Position numbers and translations under genes: made by a program. This document shows positions 20,764 to 30,437 of a DNA stretch of 64,000 bases, piece after piece; the first letter of the stretch is position 1, and every line of letters starts with the position of its first letter. This DNA is from Arthrobacter glacialis. GTDB taxonomy: Bacteria; Actinomycetota; Actinomycetes; Actinomycetales; Micrococcaceae. The DNA lies in contig NZ_PPXC01000001.1 in NCBI RefSeq assembly GCF_002909445.1, positions 124,001-188,000 on the forward strand, in the 5' to 3' direction. Under the pieces are notes generated by a model that did not search any database, was not told the origin of the DNA, and saw nothing but the letters and a program-made list of their open reading frames with translations.

Positions 20764-21570
20764 ATGGTGGCAAAGGAATCGACGCTGGCACTCAAACGCC
20801 GGGCCCGGAAAATCAACCGCGAACTGGCGCAGCTATACCCCTATGCGCACGCAGAACTGGATTTCCGCAACCCGTTTGAGCTGCTGGTGGCCACCGTGCT
20901 CTCGGCGCAAACCACCGATGTCCGCGTCAATGCCGTCACCCCGGCACTGTTTGCCCGCTACCCGGACCCGTTGGCGCTGGCCCAGGCCCACAGCGTGGAC
21001 CTGGAAGAGCTGATCCGGCCCACGGGATTCTTCCGGGCCAAGGCGGCGAACCTGCTCGCGCTGGCCACGCGCCTTGTCGATGAGTACGACGGCGTGGTGC
21101 CAGGTTCCCTGGAAGCCCTGGTTACGTTGCCGGGAGTGGGACGAAAAACCGCCAACGTAGTGCTGGGCAATGCATTTGGCGTTCCTGGCATCACCGTGGA
21201 TACGCATTTCATGCGGTTGGCCCGGCGATTTGGCTGGACCGAATCCAGCGATCCCGTGCGGATCGAAGCCGATGTGGCTGCCTTGTTCGAGCCCAAAGAC
21301 TGGACAATGCTCTCGCACCGTGTGGTTTTTCACGGCAGACGCATTTGCCACGCCCGCAAACCCGCCTGCGGAGCCTGCCCGATCGCGCACTTGTGCCCCG
21401 CCTATGGAGATGGCGAAGTTGACCCTGTAAAGGCTGCCAAACTGCTCAAATATGAGCTTGCTGCCGGAGCCGAGGATCTGTTGGCGCGCATGCTTGCCGA
21501 TGTGGATATGGCCGCGCAGTACAGGCAAGAGTTCCAGCGCGCTGCTCGGGATTCGGAATCAAAGCTGTGA
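20764..21570 (+). CDS. nth: Endonuclease III
   Basis: A 268-residue DNA glycosylase/AP lyase of base excision repair. The helix-hairpin-helix [14 protein letters not shown] holds the catalytic Lys, and GITVDTHF holds the catalytic Asp. The 4Fe-4S ligands follow the C-x6-C-x2-C-x5-C pattern in [17 protein letters not shown]. It removes oxidised pyrimidines. The stop overlaps the start of the Nudix gene (GTGA), so the pair is translationally coupled, as in many actinobacteria. Confidence 0.96.
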   Translation: MVAKESTLALKRRARKINRELAQLYPYAHAELDFRNPFELLVATVLSAQTTDVRVNAVTPALFARYPDPLALAQAHSVDLEELIRPTGFFRAKAANLLALATRLVDEYDGVVPGSLEALVTLPGVGRKTANVVLGNAFGVPGITVDTHFMRLARRFGWTESSDPVRIEADVAALFEPKDWTMLSHRVVFHGRRICHARKPACGACPIAHLCPAYGDGEVDPVKAAKLLKYELAAGAEDLLARMLADVDMAAQYRQEFQRAARDSESKL

Positions 21571-22262
21571 GTGCCTACGCGGATCTGGCGGCGCTGGCCG
21601 AAAAAGCAGCAGCCACGGCCGCGTTGCCGGCAGCCTTGAGGGCCGGACGGCCGTCGTTGTGGCAACCAGCCATGGACAGGGACTCCGCCCGGCAAGCGGC
21701 TGTGCTGATGCTCTTTGGTGCTTTGGATGACGTACCAGCCACCTCAACAAAGCCGTTGGTGTCGGCCGATTTGGACGTACTGCTGATTGAACGCGCACAC
21801 ACGCTCAGCGATCACCCCGGCCAGGTGGCTTTTCCCGGTGGCGGAGTGGATCGAACGGACGCCACCATCGTGGCTGCCGCGTTGCGCGAAGCCGAAGAAG
21901 AGACTGGTCTTGACCCGACAGGGGTTGAAGTATTGGGCATGCTGCCCGAGGTGCCCTTGCCCGTCAGTAATTTCTTGGTGACACCGGTGGTGGGATGGTG
22001 GGCGCGACAATCGCCTGTGGATGTTGTTGACTATGGTGAGTCAGCGCAGGTTTTCCGGGTGCCGGTGCGGGATCTGCTGGATCCGGAGAACCGGGTCAGT
22101 GCAGTCTTGAAACGAGGCAGGTTTCCCTACAAGGGACCCGCTTTTGTGGTGAACGGCGTGGTGGTGTGGGGGTTCACCGCGGGCATCCTCACGTATGTTT
22201 TCCAGGAATTGGGCTGGGCAGTGCCGTGGGATGAAAACCGCGAAATTCCTGCCCCCATCTAG
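21567..22262 (+). CDS. CoA-type Nudix hydrolase
   Basis: A 231-residue protein starting at a GTG inside the nth stop. [20 protein letters not shown] followed by [14 protein letters not shown] is the Nudix box. The preceding [15 protein letters not shown] and following [15 protein letters not shown] match the NUDT7/NUDT8-like CoA pyrophosphatase subgroup. It probably cleaves CoA or a related dinucleotide. Its 3' end overlaps that of the convergent amidohydrolase gene by 4 bases. Confidence 0.88.
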   Translation: MSAYADLAALAEKAAATAALPAALRAGRPSLWQPAMDRDSARQAAVLMLFGALDDVPATSTKPLVSADLDVLLIERAHTLSDHPGQVAFPGGGVDRTDATIVAAALREAEEETGLDPTGVEVLGMLPEVPLPVSNFLVTPVVGWWARQSPVDVVDYGESAQVFRVPVRDLLDPENRVSAVLKRGRFPYKGPAFVVNGVVVWGFTAGILTYVFQELGWAVPWDENREIPAPI

Positions 22263-23950
22263 CGCCTGAAAACAGTCACGCCTTCCTTGATGGTTTCCAA
22301 CACCTGAATGTCCTTGACCGCGTCGGCAACTGCCGTCAGGGGATCGACGTCGAGCATCACCAGATCAGCCAGCATGCCAACTTTCAACATACCTTTTCTG
22401 TGCTCCTCGAAGAGTTGGAAGGCCGGTCCGGTGGTGAGGGCCCGCAGTGCCTGGTAGCCGCTGACCCGCTCGTGCGGGCCAAGAATGTTCCCGGACCGGG
22501 TGGTGCGGTTCGTGGCGGTGAAAATCATGAAGAACGGGTTCAGGGCTGTCACCGGGAAATCGCTGTGATTGGACACGACTAACCCCTTTTCCAGAGCAGA
22601 TTTGAGGGGACTGATGAACGCTGCCCGGCCCTCGCCCGTGTTGGCGCGGTGCACATCGCCCCAGAAGAATGTGTGGTTGGTGAAATAGCTTGGCGTGATG
22701 CCGAGCCGCACGTAGTCCGCCAGTTGTTCCGGGTGCTGGAATTGTGAATGGATGGCTACCGTCCGCAAGTCGTCGGCAGCTGTGGTTCCTGTTTGTTCCA
22801 CGGCCCGGATGAGCTGGTCGATGGCGGCGTCGCCGTTGACGTGGGTGTACAGCTGGACGCCGTGCATGAGGGTGCCTTGCACGAGCGCAGCGAAGGACTC
22901 GAACGGCATCATGGGCTCTCCGCACCAATCCGCCTGGCCGTCCAAACCGCCCGTCAGGTACGGACTTCGCATATACGCTGTGCGGCCCTGGGGTGAACCG
23001 TCCTGCAAAACTTTCAGTCCGGCGATCTTGAATCCGTCACTGTAACTTCCCGTGGGGTACTTTGGATTGCCCAACCATTGGGGCGCTTCCATGAATGAGC
23101 CCAGAACTGCGATGTCCAAATAGAGCAGCCCGCCAGCTGCCGCCGATTGGTAGAGATCCAGATCGGCCACAGTGACGAAACCGTCCTGGGCGTGGGTGTA
23201 CCCCTGCGAGGCATAGTCCTGTTGGGCGGCGTCGAGCAGGCGAAGCTTGTCCCCCGGGCTGAGAACCGGCAGCTTGCTCACCACGAGGTTCATATACGCC
23301 GTTTCCATGAGCAGCCCCGCCGGGTCCTGCGATCCTGGCAGCCGGGCGATGACACCGCCGCTGGGCGTTTGCGTGGTGGCATTGATGCCCGCCCACTGCA
23401 GGGCCGCCGAATTCAAGACGGCGCCGTGGCTGGAAACGTGCACCAACATGACCAGGGCGTCGGGGAAGAGCGCGTCCAAGTCGTTGACAGTGATGTGCCG
23501 GTTTTCGGTCAGGGCCTCCTGGTCGTAGCCATAACCGATGAGCCACTCGCCGGGGCCAATGCTGCGGCTGACCCTGAACGCCTCCAGTGTTTGCAGAACT
23601 GTGGCAATGTCAGTGCAGTGGCCCAGGGGTGGCGGGCCCACGTTCACCCTGTCGGCAAGGTCAAAAGCTGCAGAAAAGTGACTGTGCGCGTCAATGAACC
23701 CGGGGAGCAGGGCTGCCCCGTCCAGATCACGTGGTTCGGCGGCGGGGAAACGCTCCCGTGCCGTCGATTCGTCGCCAACAAAAACGATCGTGCCGCCGCT
23801 GATGACCAACGATTCCACATACTTGGGGGCCGGGCCGTCCATGGTGAGGATGCTGCCGTTGCAAAAAACTTGTTCAGGATGCGTGCCACGGGCTGCCCGG
23901 AGTAGGGGTGCGGCCGGTGCTGTGGCGGGCGTTGACTGGGCATCGCTCAT
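22259..23950 (-). CDS. YtcJ-like metal-dependent amidohydrolase
   Basis: About 563 residues from the ATG at 23950, which has GAGAGG seven bases upstream; an upstream in-frame start at 24001 is less likely. LLPGFIDAHSHF carries the HxH metal ligands. TLMHGVQLYTHVNGDAAIDQ and LVVSNHSDFPVTALNP are typical of the amidohydrolase-3/YtcJ family, and the small beta domain returns at the C-terminus (LVMLDVDPLT). The substrate is unknown. Confidence 0.88.
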   Translation of the reverse strand: MSDAQSTPATAPAAPLLRAARGTHPEQVFCNGSILTMDGPAPKYVESLVISGGTIVFVGDESTARERFPAAEPRDLDGAALLPGFIDAHSHFSAAFDLADRVNVGPPPLGHCTDIATVLQTLEAFRVSRSIGPGEWLIGYGYDQEALTENRHITVNDLDALFPDALVMLVHVSSHGAVLNSAALQWAGINATTQTPSGGVIARLPGSQDPAGLLMETAYMNLVVSKLPVLSPGDKLRLLDAAQQDYASQGYTHAQDGFVTVADLDLYQSAAAGGLLYLDIAVLGSFMEAPQWLGNPKYPTGSYSDGFKIAGLKVLQDGSPQGRTAYMRSPYLTGGLDGQADWCGEPMMPFESFAALVQGTLMHGVQLYTHVNGDAAIDQLIRAVEQTGTTAADDLRTVAIHSQFQHPEQLADYVRLGITPSYFTNHTFFWGDVHRANTGEGRAAFISPLKSALEKGLVVSNHSDFPVTALNPFFMIFTATNRTTRSGNILGPHERVSGYQALRALTTGPAFQLFEEHRKGMLKVGMLADLVMLDVDPLTAVADAVKDIQVLETIKEGVTVFRR

Positions 23951-24007
23951 GCGGGGCCTCTCACGGGTTGCTTTTGCCGTTGCGGGTGGCCGTACAGCCA
24001 CCCTGAT

Positions 24008-25741
24008 TCACTTGGCGTCAGCGTAGCACTGGACAACACTGACGTTGACGGGAAACTCCAGCGGAATCTTGCCGAAGATCAGTTCGGTGGCGGCCCTGGA
24101 CGACTCGTGCACAATCTGGGTTACTTCCTCCACCAAGGCGTCCGGGCAGTGCACCATGACTTCATCGTGGAGGAAGAACACCAACGCCGGTGCGCCCCCA
24201 CCCGCCGGACTGTCGCCGACGGTTGGTGAGGCGGCCGGCAGAGACCGCAACCGGCGTCGTAATTCCGCCAACCAGCAGCAGGCCCATTCCGCAGCCGTCC
24301 CCTGAACCACAAAATTGCGGGTAAACCGGCCACGGGAGCGGGCCGCCGATTCAGCCCTGCGTTGCTCCTGGGCCGAGTCGCTTCGCTGGCTGTCGTGCCA
24401 CTCGGTGGTGGTGGGCGGGGTGCTGCGGCCCAAGTAGGTACTCACGCGTTCGCCACGTTCCCCGGCCCGGGCTGCCCGTTCCACAAAGTCCAGTGCGCGG
24501 GGATACATGCGCGCCAATTGCGGCACCAGGCGCCCCGATTCGCCGGAGGTAGCGCCGTAAATGGCGCCCAGCAAAGCAATTTTAGCCATGCTGCGGTCGC
24601 CGCCAAATCCTTGCGCCGCAATTCCGGCATACAAGTCCTTGTTGTTCCCGGCGTCGTCCTGGCCCGCCGCTGCCATGGCCGTGTCCTGGGCCAGGGCTGC
24701 TAGCACGCGGGGCTCCAATTGCGCAGCATCGGCCACAATGAGTGAGTAGCCGGGATCGGCCACGGCCGCGCCCCTGATCTGTGCCGGGATCTGCATGGCA
24801 CCACCACCGCGGGATGCCCAGCGGCCGGACACCACACCACCCACCACGTATTCAGAGTGGAAACGTCCGTCATGAACCCATTGTTCGAGCCAGTTCCAGC
24901 CATTCGTGGTGAAAAGTCTGCTGAGTTTTCGGTATGCCAGCAGGGATTCGATGGCAGGGTGCTTGAACTCCATCAGTTCCCAGCTTCTGGTGGATTTGGC
25001 GTCGATCCCGGCCCGGTGCAGAGCCCGCATCAGCTCCTGTGGAGAATCAGGATTCAGTGATGGTGCGTTGAGGGCGGTGCGCAGTTCCCCTGCCAGGGCT
25101 TCCATTTTTTCCGGGTGCGTGTGGATGCTGGGTTCGGGTCCGAGCAGTTCATGCAGCAGCCTCCTATGTAGGTCTTCCCGCCAAGGGATACCTTCATATT
25201 GCATCTCAGCAGCCACTAAAGCGCCGGCAGATTCTGCACTGAGTAAAAGTGTGAGCCGGGAGGGGCTTGTGGATGAATGAATGGCGGCCTTTTGGGCCCC
25301 AAGTTCCTTTGCCACGGTGTCCAAGTCCCACGCCCTGTGGGCAGCAATGGCCGGGGGTGCGTCAAACAAGCTTTCCTGGCCGGTGTTGATCCCGCCGCGG
25401 GAAATTCCTCGCTGGAGGGACTCGTTTTCCGGTGGTACGGGGGTGAACTGCCGGTGGTAGTCGCTTGTCGCAGCAAACTCTGAGTGCAGCAAGATGTTCT
25501 GGCAGAGGGTCAAATCGTGGCACTTTTCAACCCGAACGTTGGCTGCCAGCAGCTCCGGATACCAATGCGCTGCCCGGTCCCATACCCAGCGGGGACGGTG
25601 CTCGTGCTCAATGTTGCGCACCAGCTCGCCGAGACCCGTTCGGGACACGGCCCTGGCGGGGGCGGCGGGCGTGCCGTCGTCGTGCCTGAGCTGAACCACC
25701 ACAGTGGGACTGTCGGGGGCTATGGCCAGCAATGCGTACAT
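24008..25741 (-). CDS. PolA-like DNA polymerase with degenerate 3'-5' exonuclease region
   Basis: A 577-residue family A polymerase with no 5' nuclease domain. Motif A is SLIVADAAQLEPRVLAALAQ, motif B lies in SMAKIALLGAIYGATSG, and motif C is FLHDEVMVH. The N-terminal 200 residues resemble the shortened exonuclease region of actinobacterial proteins annotated as bifunctional 3'-5' exonuclease/DNA polymerase. It is probably a repair or gap-filling enzyme. It is divergent from the tad locus. Confidence 0.88.
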   Translation of the reverse strand: MYALLAIAPDSPTVVVQLRHDDGTPAAPARAVSRTGLGELVRNIEHEHRPRWVWDRAAHWYPELLAANVRVEKCHDLTLCQNILLHSEFAATSDYHRQFTPVPPENESLQRGISRGGINTGQESLFDAPPAIAAHRAWDLDTVAKELGAQKAAIHSSTSPSRLTLLLSAESAGALVAAEMQYEGIPWREDLHRRLLHELLGPEPSIHTHPEKMEALAGELRTALNAPSLNPDSPQELMRALHRAGIDAKSTRSWELMEFKHPAIESLLAYRKLSRLFTTNGWNWLEQWVHDGRFHSEYVVGGVVSGRWASRGGGAMQIPAQIRGAAVADPGYSLIVADAAQLEPRVLAALAQDTAMAAAGQDDAGNNKDLYAGIAAQGFGGDRSMAKIALLGAIYGATSGESGRLVPQLARMYPRALDFVERAARAGERGERVSTYLGRSTPPTTTEWHDSQRSDSAQEQRRAESAARSRGRFTRNFVVQGTAAEWACCWLAELRRRLRSLPAASPTVGDSPAGGGAPALVFFLHDEVMVHCPDALVEEVTQIVHESSRAATELIFGKIPLEFPVNVSVVQCYADAK

Positions 25742-25861
25742 AGCTTCTATTCTCCACTGGCGGATTGCTTAATTCCTCCACAGCCACCCTATGGTGCCCC
25801 GTTGTCCACATTCTGTCCTTGGGCTCTGGAGACCCAGGCGCTGCATGGTCACAGTTGTCCT

Positions 25862-27091
25862 ATGAGAAGCAGCAAAAGCCTGCCCCGCGGGAAGGCGGGG
25901 GACCCCTGGCTCCCACGCCGCGACACCACTGTGCTGCTGCTGTCGGCCACGCCGGAACTGCAGGGTGAAGTGGGGCGGGTCAGTGCGGCAGGCGCGGTTG
26001 AGCTGCTGATTGGGCAGGACCTGGAGCAGTTGCCTGTGCAGTGGGATGATGTTGCGGCGGTACTGGTCGATTCGGTTGTTGAGGTGGGACTCGCCGGTTG
26101 GCGTGGTCCAACCGTTGTTGTGGGGTTTGCCCACGATGCAGGGCAAATGTGGCGCCAGGCAGCACGGCTCGGGGCAGATAGGGTAGCCATTTTGCCGGAT
26201 TCAGCGCAGTGGCTGGCCGACTACTTGGCGTGTCTGCACAGTCCCTCTCCGGGGGCTGGGGTGGTGGGCATTGTGGGAGGTTGTGGCGGGGCAGGTGCTT
26301 CAACATTGGCAGTGCTGGTGGCTGCCGAAGCTGCTGCGCGCGGTACCCGAACCCTGTTGATCGATGGTGACAGGTGGGGAGGAGATTTGAGCGCTGCCAT
26401 GTCTGCGCAGGATATTCCGGGGCTGCGCTGGCCGGAACTGCTGGGCGTTTCCGGATCCATCAATCCTGAACAACTGGCTGCCGCACTTCCCCACGTTGGC
26501 CCCTTGACGTTCATCTCGTGGGACTCAACGGGGCGGCCGGACACAGAAGGCACCGTGGCTATGAGGGGTCCTGCCTCAGCGGGGAGCCGGCCCGTGGCCG
26601 CACACCAATCCCGGCTACCCCTGACGGCAGGGCCCCAAGCCCCGCCTCAAGCGCAGTCTGCGGTGGCTGAAGTAATGCGGGCGGCTCAGGGAGCATTTGG
26701 TCTGGTCTTGGTTGACGTGGGCCGAACACCCGAGGCCTTCAGGACTTTTGCAGTTCACTGCAATGGACTGCTTGTGGTGGTCCCGGCAAGAACGCGGGCT
26801 GCTTCGGCTGCGCTGGCGATGATGGACTCGCTGCCGCCCATGCCGGTTGCCGTGGTGGTCCGTGGCCCGGTGGCGGAGGGCCTCGACGCGGCCATGGTGG
26901 CCGATGCTATGGGCCTGCCGTTGGTGGGCGAGTTTCCGCGCCTGCGGGGAGTGGCTGCAGCGTTGGACTCGCAGCGACTCCCAGAGTTGTTGCGACGACG
27001 GCGCGTACGGATGCTGGTGGCCAGCGCGCTTGAGTGGATGGCAGGGGACAAAAGTCTGGCCCGCCGGTCCCGGGGCAGGAGTCAGTCATGA
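25862..27091 (+). CDS. ssd: Septum-site-determining-type / CpaE-like ATPase of the tad locus
   Basis: About 409 residues from the ATG at 25862. A divergent receiver-like N-terminus precedes a MinD/ParA-type ATPase with deviant P-loop GGCGGAGASTLA (139-150) and LLIDGDRWGGDLSA. M. tuberculosis Ssd (Rv3660c) sits in the same position before tadA. In Tad systems CpaE-like proteins localise the secretion machine. Its TGA overlaps the tadA ATG (ATGA). The start is not fully certain because the frame is open upstream. Confidence 0.85.
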   Translation: MRSSKSLPRGKAGDPWLPRRDTTVLLLSATPELQGEVGRVSAAGAVELLIGQDLEQLPVQWDDVAAVLVDSVVEVGLAGWRGPTVVVGFAHDAGQMWRQAARLGADRVAILPDSAQWLADYLACLHSPSPGAGVVGIVGGCGGAGASTLAVLVAAEAAARGTRTLLIDGDRWGGDLSAAMSAQDIPGLRWPELLGVSGSINPEQLAAALPHVGPLTFISWDSTGRPDTEGTVAMRGPASAGSRPVAAHQSRLPLTAGPQAPPQAQSAVAEVMRAAQGAFGLVLVDVGRTPEAFRTFAVHCNGLLVVVPARTRAASAALAMMDSLPPMPVAVVVRGPVAEGLDAAMVADAMGLPLVGEFPRLRGVAAALDSQRLPELLRRRRVRMLVASALEWMAGDKSLARRSRGRSQS

Positions 27092-28404
27092 GTGCGTCAG
27101 CACACAACGAGAACTTCCCCCGGAACCCCTGGGATAGTTCCGCCGGGCCGGAGCTGGTGGATGCTGAGCTGCTCGACGTGGTTCGCAGGACAGTTCTGGC
27201 CCACGCAGGGCCTGTGACGGACCTTCAGGTGGCAGCTGCCGTGCGGGAAAGCGGGCGGTTGCTCGGTGCCGCAGGATCTTTGGTGGCCATGGACAGGATC
27301 ACGGCCGAACTCAATGGCCTGGGCCCCTTGCAGGCGCTGGTGAGGGACCCTGCTGTGAGCGACATCTTTGTCAATGCACCGGACTCCGTGTGGCTTGATC
27401 GCGGGATGGGCCCTGAACGCGTCGCGGTCCGGTTTTCCGATGAGGGGGAGCTGCGCTCGTTGGCCGTGCGTCTCGTGGCAAGCGGGGGTCGCAGATTGGA
27501 TGAAAGCAGCCCGTGCGTGGATGTGAAGATTGCCTCCGGTTACCGGGTTCATGCGGTACTGCCTCCCATCTCCGCCACCGGAACGCTGCTGTCCATTCGC
27601 ATGAAACACAAAACTGTTCTAACCCTGGATGAGTTGATGGCCACGGGAAGCGTGGAGCCGAGGCTGGCTCGTGTCCTGCAGAAGGTCATTGAATGCCGGC
27701 TGAATTTCCTCATCAGTGGGGCCACAGGAGCCGGCAAAACCACATTGCTAACAACTCTCCTTGGTCTGTGCCCCGCACAGGAACGGCTTGTCCTGATAGA
27801 AGATGCTGCCGAGTTGGAGCCGGAGCATCCCCACGTGGTGACGTTGGAAGCCCGTCACGAGAACGCAGAGGGTGCCGGAGCAGTGGATTTGGCGGAGTTG
27901 GTGCGTCAAGCCTTGCGCATGAACCCCGGGCGTTTGATAGTGGGCGAATGCAGGGGCAGAGAAGTCCGGGAACTGCTCATGGCACTGAACACCGGGCACA
28001 GCGGTGGCGGCGGCACCATTCATGCAAACAGTGCCCGTGACGTGCCCGCACGGCTCACGGCGCTGGGGGCCCTGGCATCCATGAGCCCTGAGGCAGTGTA
28101 TTTGCAGGGCGCCAGTGCCCTTGATGTCATCATTCATCTTGAAAGAATCCAAGGACGCAGGGTTGCCGCAGAAATTGCTGTGGTGGAACTCCGCGACCGC
28201 CAGCTGACCGTGGTGCCTGCGCTAACTCTGCATGTCCAGGCAACACCACTGCCTCGAGCTGATGTCACTAGGCCGGAGCTGGCTGATCAACTTGTTCAAG
28301 GCAGTGGCTGGCCCTCGCTTGCCGGGCGCCTGGGCATAACCGAAAACTTTGATGTACCGTCCGTGTTAACCCCCGCAGGACCACAACGAGTGGTGCCACC
28401 GTGA
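27088..28404 (+). CDS. tadA: TadA/CpaF secretion ATPase
   Basis: A 438-residue hexameric secretion ATPase. Walker A is GATGAGKTTL (211-220). LVLIEDAAELEPEHPHVVTL is the Walker B-like/Asp box, and NTGHSGGGGTIHANSARDVP the His box. An N-terminal domain has GLGPLQALVRDPAVSDIFVN, typical of CpaF. It powers Tad (Flp) pilus assembly. It overlaps ssd by four bases and tadB by four bases. Confidence 0.95.
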   Translation: MSASAHNENFPRNPWDSSAGPELVDAELLDVVRRTVLAHAGPVTDLQVAAAVRESGRLLGAAGSLVAMDRITAELNGLGPLQALVRDPAVSDIFVNAPDSVWLDRGMGPERVAVRFSDEGELRSLAVRLVASGGRRLDESSPCVDVKIASGYRVHAVLPPISATGTLLSIRMKHKTVLTLDELMATGSVEPRLARVLQKVIECRLNFLISGATGAGKTTLLTTLLGLCPAQERLVLIEDAAELEPEHPHVVTLEARHENAEGAGAVDLAELVRQALRMNPGRLIVGECRGREVRELLMALNTGHSGGGGTIHANSARDVPARLTALGALASMSPEAVYLQGASALDVIIHLERIQGRRVAAEIAVVELRDRQLTVVPALTLHVQATPLPRADVTRPELADQLVQGSGWPSLAGRLGITENFDVPSVLTPAGPQRVVPP

Positions 28405-29315
28405 GGGCAATACTGATGCTGGTCTTGCTGTGCGCGGCCGGCATCCTCCTTACTCTTGACACCTCCGCCTGGCGGAAGCCGCCGGTCGTGGGCAGAACTC
28501 GCCAGATTCCCCGTATTCGGAACAAGCACGCTCCGCCGGAGGATTTACCGCGATTGGTCCGTCAATTGGCGTCACTGTTGGCGGCTGGAAGGACAGGACC
28601 AGTTCTTTGGGGAGCGCTAGGCCACGTGCTGACAGTGGAAGCTGACGGTGCAACAAGCGAGCGTGGGGGCAGTGGAAGGAACCTGTGGTCCACGGGTCCC
28701 TCGCAGGCACCACCTACACTTTCTCAACTGCGGATCAACGGTCCACCACAGCCTGCTGACGCGACCATCTTGTTGGTCCTGGCCGTGCAACGGGCCAGCA
28801 CCTTGGGGCTGCCAGCATCTGCATCAATACGTGAGGCCTGTACAGCGGCACTCGCCAATGAGCGCGGGCATCCCACAGCCCGGGGCGCTGCGCTGACGGC
28901 TGAGCAGCACAGAACCTGGTTGGAGCTGGCTGCCTGTTTTGAGGTGTGTGAGGCCAGCGGTGCGGGCGTGACAGGAGTTCTGAATCGGCTAGCTGCAGCC
29001 ATCGAGGCCGAACAAGACGCAGCAGCCTTGCGGGAAACCGCACTGGCGGGCCCACGAGCCACGGTGCGCCTGTTGAGCTGGCTGCCTTTTATTGGGCTCG
29101 GTCTCGGGATGTCGATGGGGGTGGACCCCCTCGGGGCGCTCCTAGGTGGGCCGATTGGTTGGACGGTGCTCGCCGTTGGTGTGACTTTTGCGCTCGCAGG
29201 TTGGGCTTGGTCCAGCAAAATGATCGCCACAGCGGCGGCTCCGCCCACAGCTCGGAGAATTCGCACCGCCAACATAACTGGTGGATCCCAGCACCGCATA
29301 CGCAGGTTGCCATGA
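28401..29315 (+). CDS. tadB: TadB-like inner membrane platform protein
   Basis: A 304-residue protein starting at a GTG inside the tadA stop. An N-terminal helix (ILMLVLLCAAGILLTL), a soluble type II secretion F-domain with LACFEVCEASGAGVTGVLNR, and C-terminal helices (GWTVLAVGVTFALAGWAW) match actinobacterial TadB. It is part of the membrane platform of the Tad machine. It overlaps tadC by four bases. Confidence 0.87.
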   Translation: MRAILMLVLLCAAGILLTLDTSAWRKPPVVGRTRQIPRIRNKHAPPEDLPRLVRQLASLLAAGRTGPVLWGALGHVLTVEADGATSERGGSGRNLWSTGPSQAPPTLSQLRINGPPQPADATILLVLAVQRASTLGLPASASIREACTAALANERGHPTARGAALTAEQHRTWLELAACFEVCEASGAGVTGVLNRLAAAIEAEQDAAALRETALAGPRATVRLLSWLPFIGLGLGMSMGVDPLGALLGGPIGWTVLAVGVTFALAGWAWSSKMIATAAAPPTARRIRTANITGGSQHRIRRLP

Positions 29316-29950
29316 CGGGATCAATTCTGGTTTTGGCCTTCTCCATGGTGGCATCGTGGTGCCTCTGGGGGGCAAGTTCCGTGGCTGCGATGCGTGCCCA
29401 GGGTCATCATGATCCCTCAGGTCCGACTTGGCAGAATTCACAGGCGAAAAAGTTGGTGCCCGGAGTTGCCGGGCGCAAGCATCGAAGACAACAACCCGGC
29501 GGGTCCGATGAACCGGCCGCCGGCATAGAGGACGTGCCGCTTCTGCTGGAACTTCTAGGCACAGCACTGGATACCGGGCTCACAGTGCCGGGCGCACTGC
29601 GCCTGGTTGCTGGTGTTTCGGCGGAGCGCATTCGTGAGAGTTTGCTGCGTGTGGTGGCAGGACTGGAGATTGGAGCGTCCTGGCACAACGCGTGGGAGGG
29701 AAACATGGGGCGCCCTGACGTAGCCCAGATCCATACTGCCCTCAGCTTTGCTGCATTGACGGGAGCGGCGGCGGCGCCCCTGCTTCATGCCCAGGCGCAG
29801 CAGTACCGGCGAACCGCCAGCCGCCAGGCTGAGAAGAGGGCAGCAGCCTTGGGTGTCAAACTCGTTGTTCCACTAGGACTTTGCTCGTTGCCAGCCTTCA
29901 TCGCCTTGGGTGTGGTGCCTGTGGTGATGGCCATGATTCCAGCCCTGTGA
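29312..29950 (+). CDS. tadC: TadC-like inner membrane platform protein
   Basis: A 212-residue protein; the ATG at 29312 overlaps the tadB stop. One N-terminal helix, then an F-domain (LLELLGTALDTGLTVPGALR, LRVVAGLEIGASWHNAW), and a C-terminal helix (LCSLPAFIALGVVPVVMAMI). It pairs with TadB. The next gene of the locus is the broken DUF4244 pilin-like gene. Confidence 0.88.
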   Translation: MTGSILVLAFSMVASWCLWGASSVAAMRAQGHHDPSGPTWQNSQAKKLVPGVAGRKHRRQQPGGSDEPAAGIEDVPLLLELLGTALDTGLTVPGALRLVAGVSAERIRESLLRVVAGLEIGASWHNAWEGNMGRPDVAQIHTALSFAALTGAAAAPLLHAQAQQYRRTASRQAEKRAAALGVKLVVPLGLCSLPAFIALGVVPVVMAMIPAL

Positions 29951-30186
29951 CATGGATGTTCGCCAGGAATCGGCTGCGAAGGCCCGCTTCATTCATCCAC
30001 AGGCACAGCCAGTGAAGGGTTAGTCCACGGATTGCACAAGTGCCCTTTTATGGGCGTGGGGACTGGAGCAGGCTTGGAGCTACCAGCCCACACATCGCTG
30101 AACGTTCCCAACGCCAGCGGCGGAGCTCAAAGACGTATTTGCATCAAAAACTGCAGACAGCAGTTGTGGAATATCAAGGAGTTCAG

Positions 30187-30411
30187 ATGAATAGTAATGA
30201 ATCCGCACAGGGGCAGATCCTCGGCGCAGATGGCACGTTCGTCGCCGAGAACGTTCGTGAGATCTTTCCCGGAGCAATCAGGAATCGCCCTGTCGTGAAC
30301 ACCAGAATTCGTCCGGTGGCAGAGGGCAGACATGTGGCCCACAGGAGCCTGGAAGCAGGGATGGCGACAGCTGAATACGCCATAGCCACACTGGCCACCG
30401 TTGGCGACTAA
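30187..30411 (+). pseudogene. DUF4244 pilin-like gene, 5' part, split by the mobile element
   Basis: Starts at ATG 30187 with AAGGAG seven bases upstream. It encodes 74 residues ending in SLEAGMATAEYAIATLATVGD before a stop that lies inside the element. The family (Rv3656c-like, Flp/TadE-type prepilin) normally continues into a hydrophobic helix. The missing helix is at 62070-62171. The codons up to ACC at 30399 are chromosomal; the last three codons and the stop are created by the junction. Confidence 0.9.
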
Positions 30412-30420
30412 TGACATATT
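30395..30420 (+). other. attL
   Basis: The left junction. The pilin codons run to ACC, then GT, then the element arm. CCACCGTTGGCGACTAATG followed by A and CATATT is repeated in inverted orientation at 62048-62073. Confidence 0.85.
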
Positions 30421-30437
30421 TCATCTAGACTCACTCT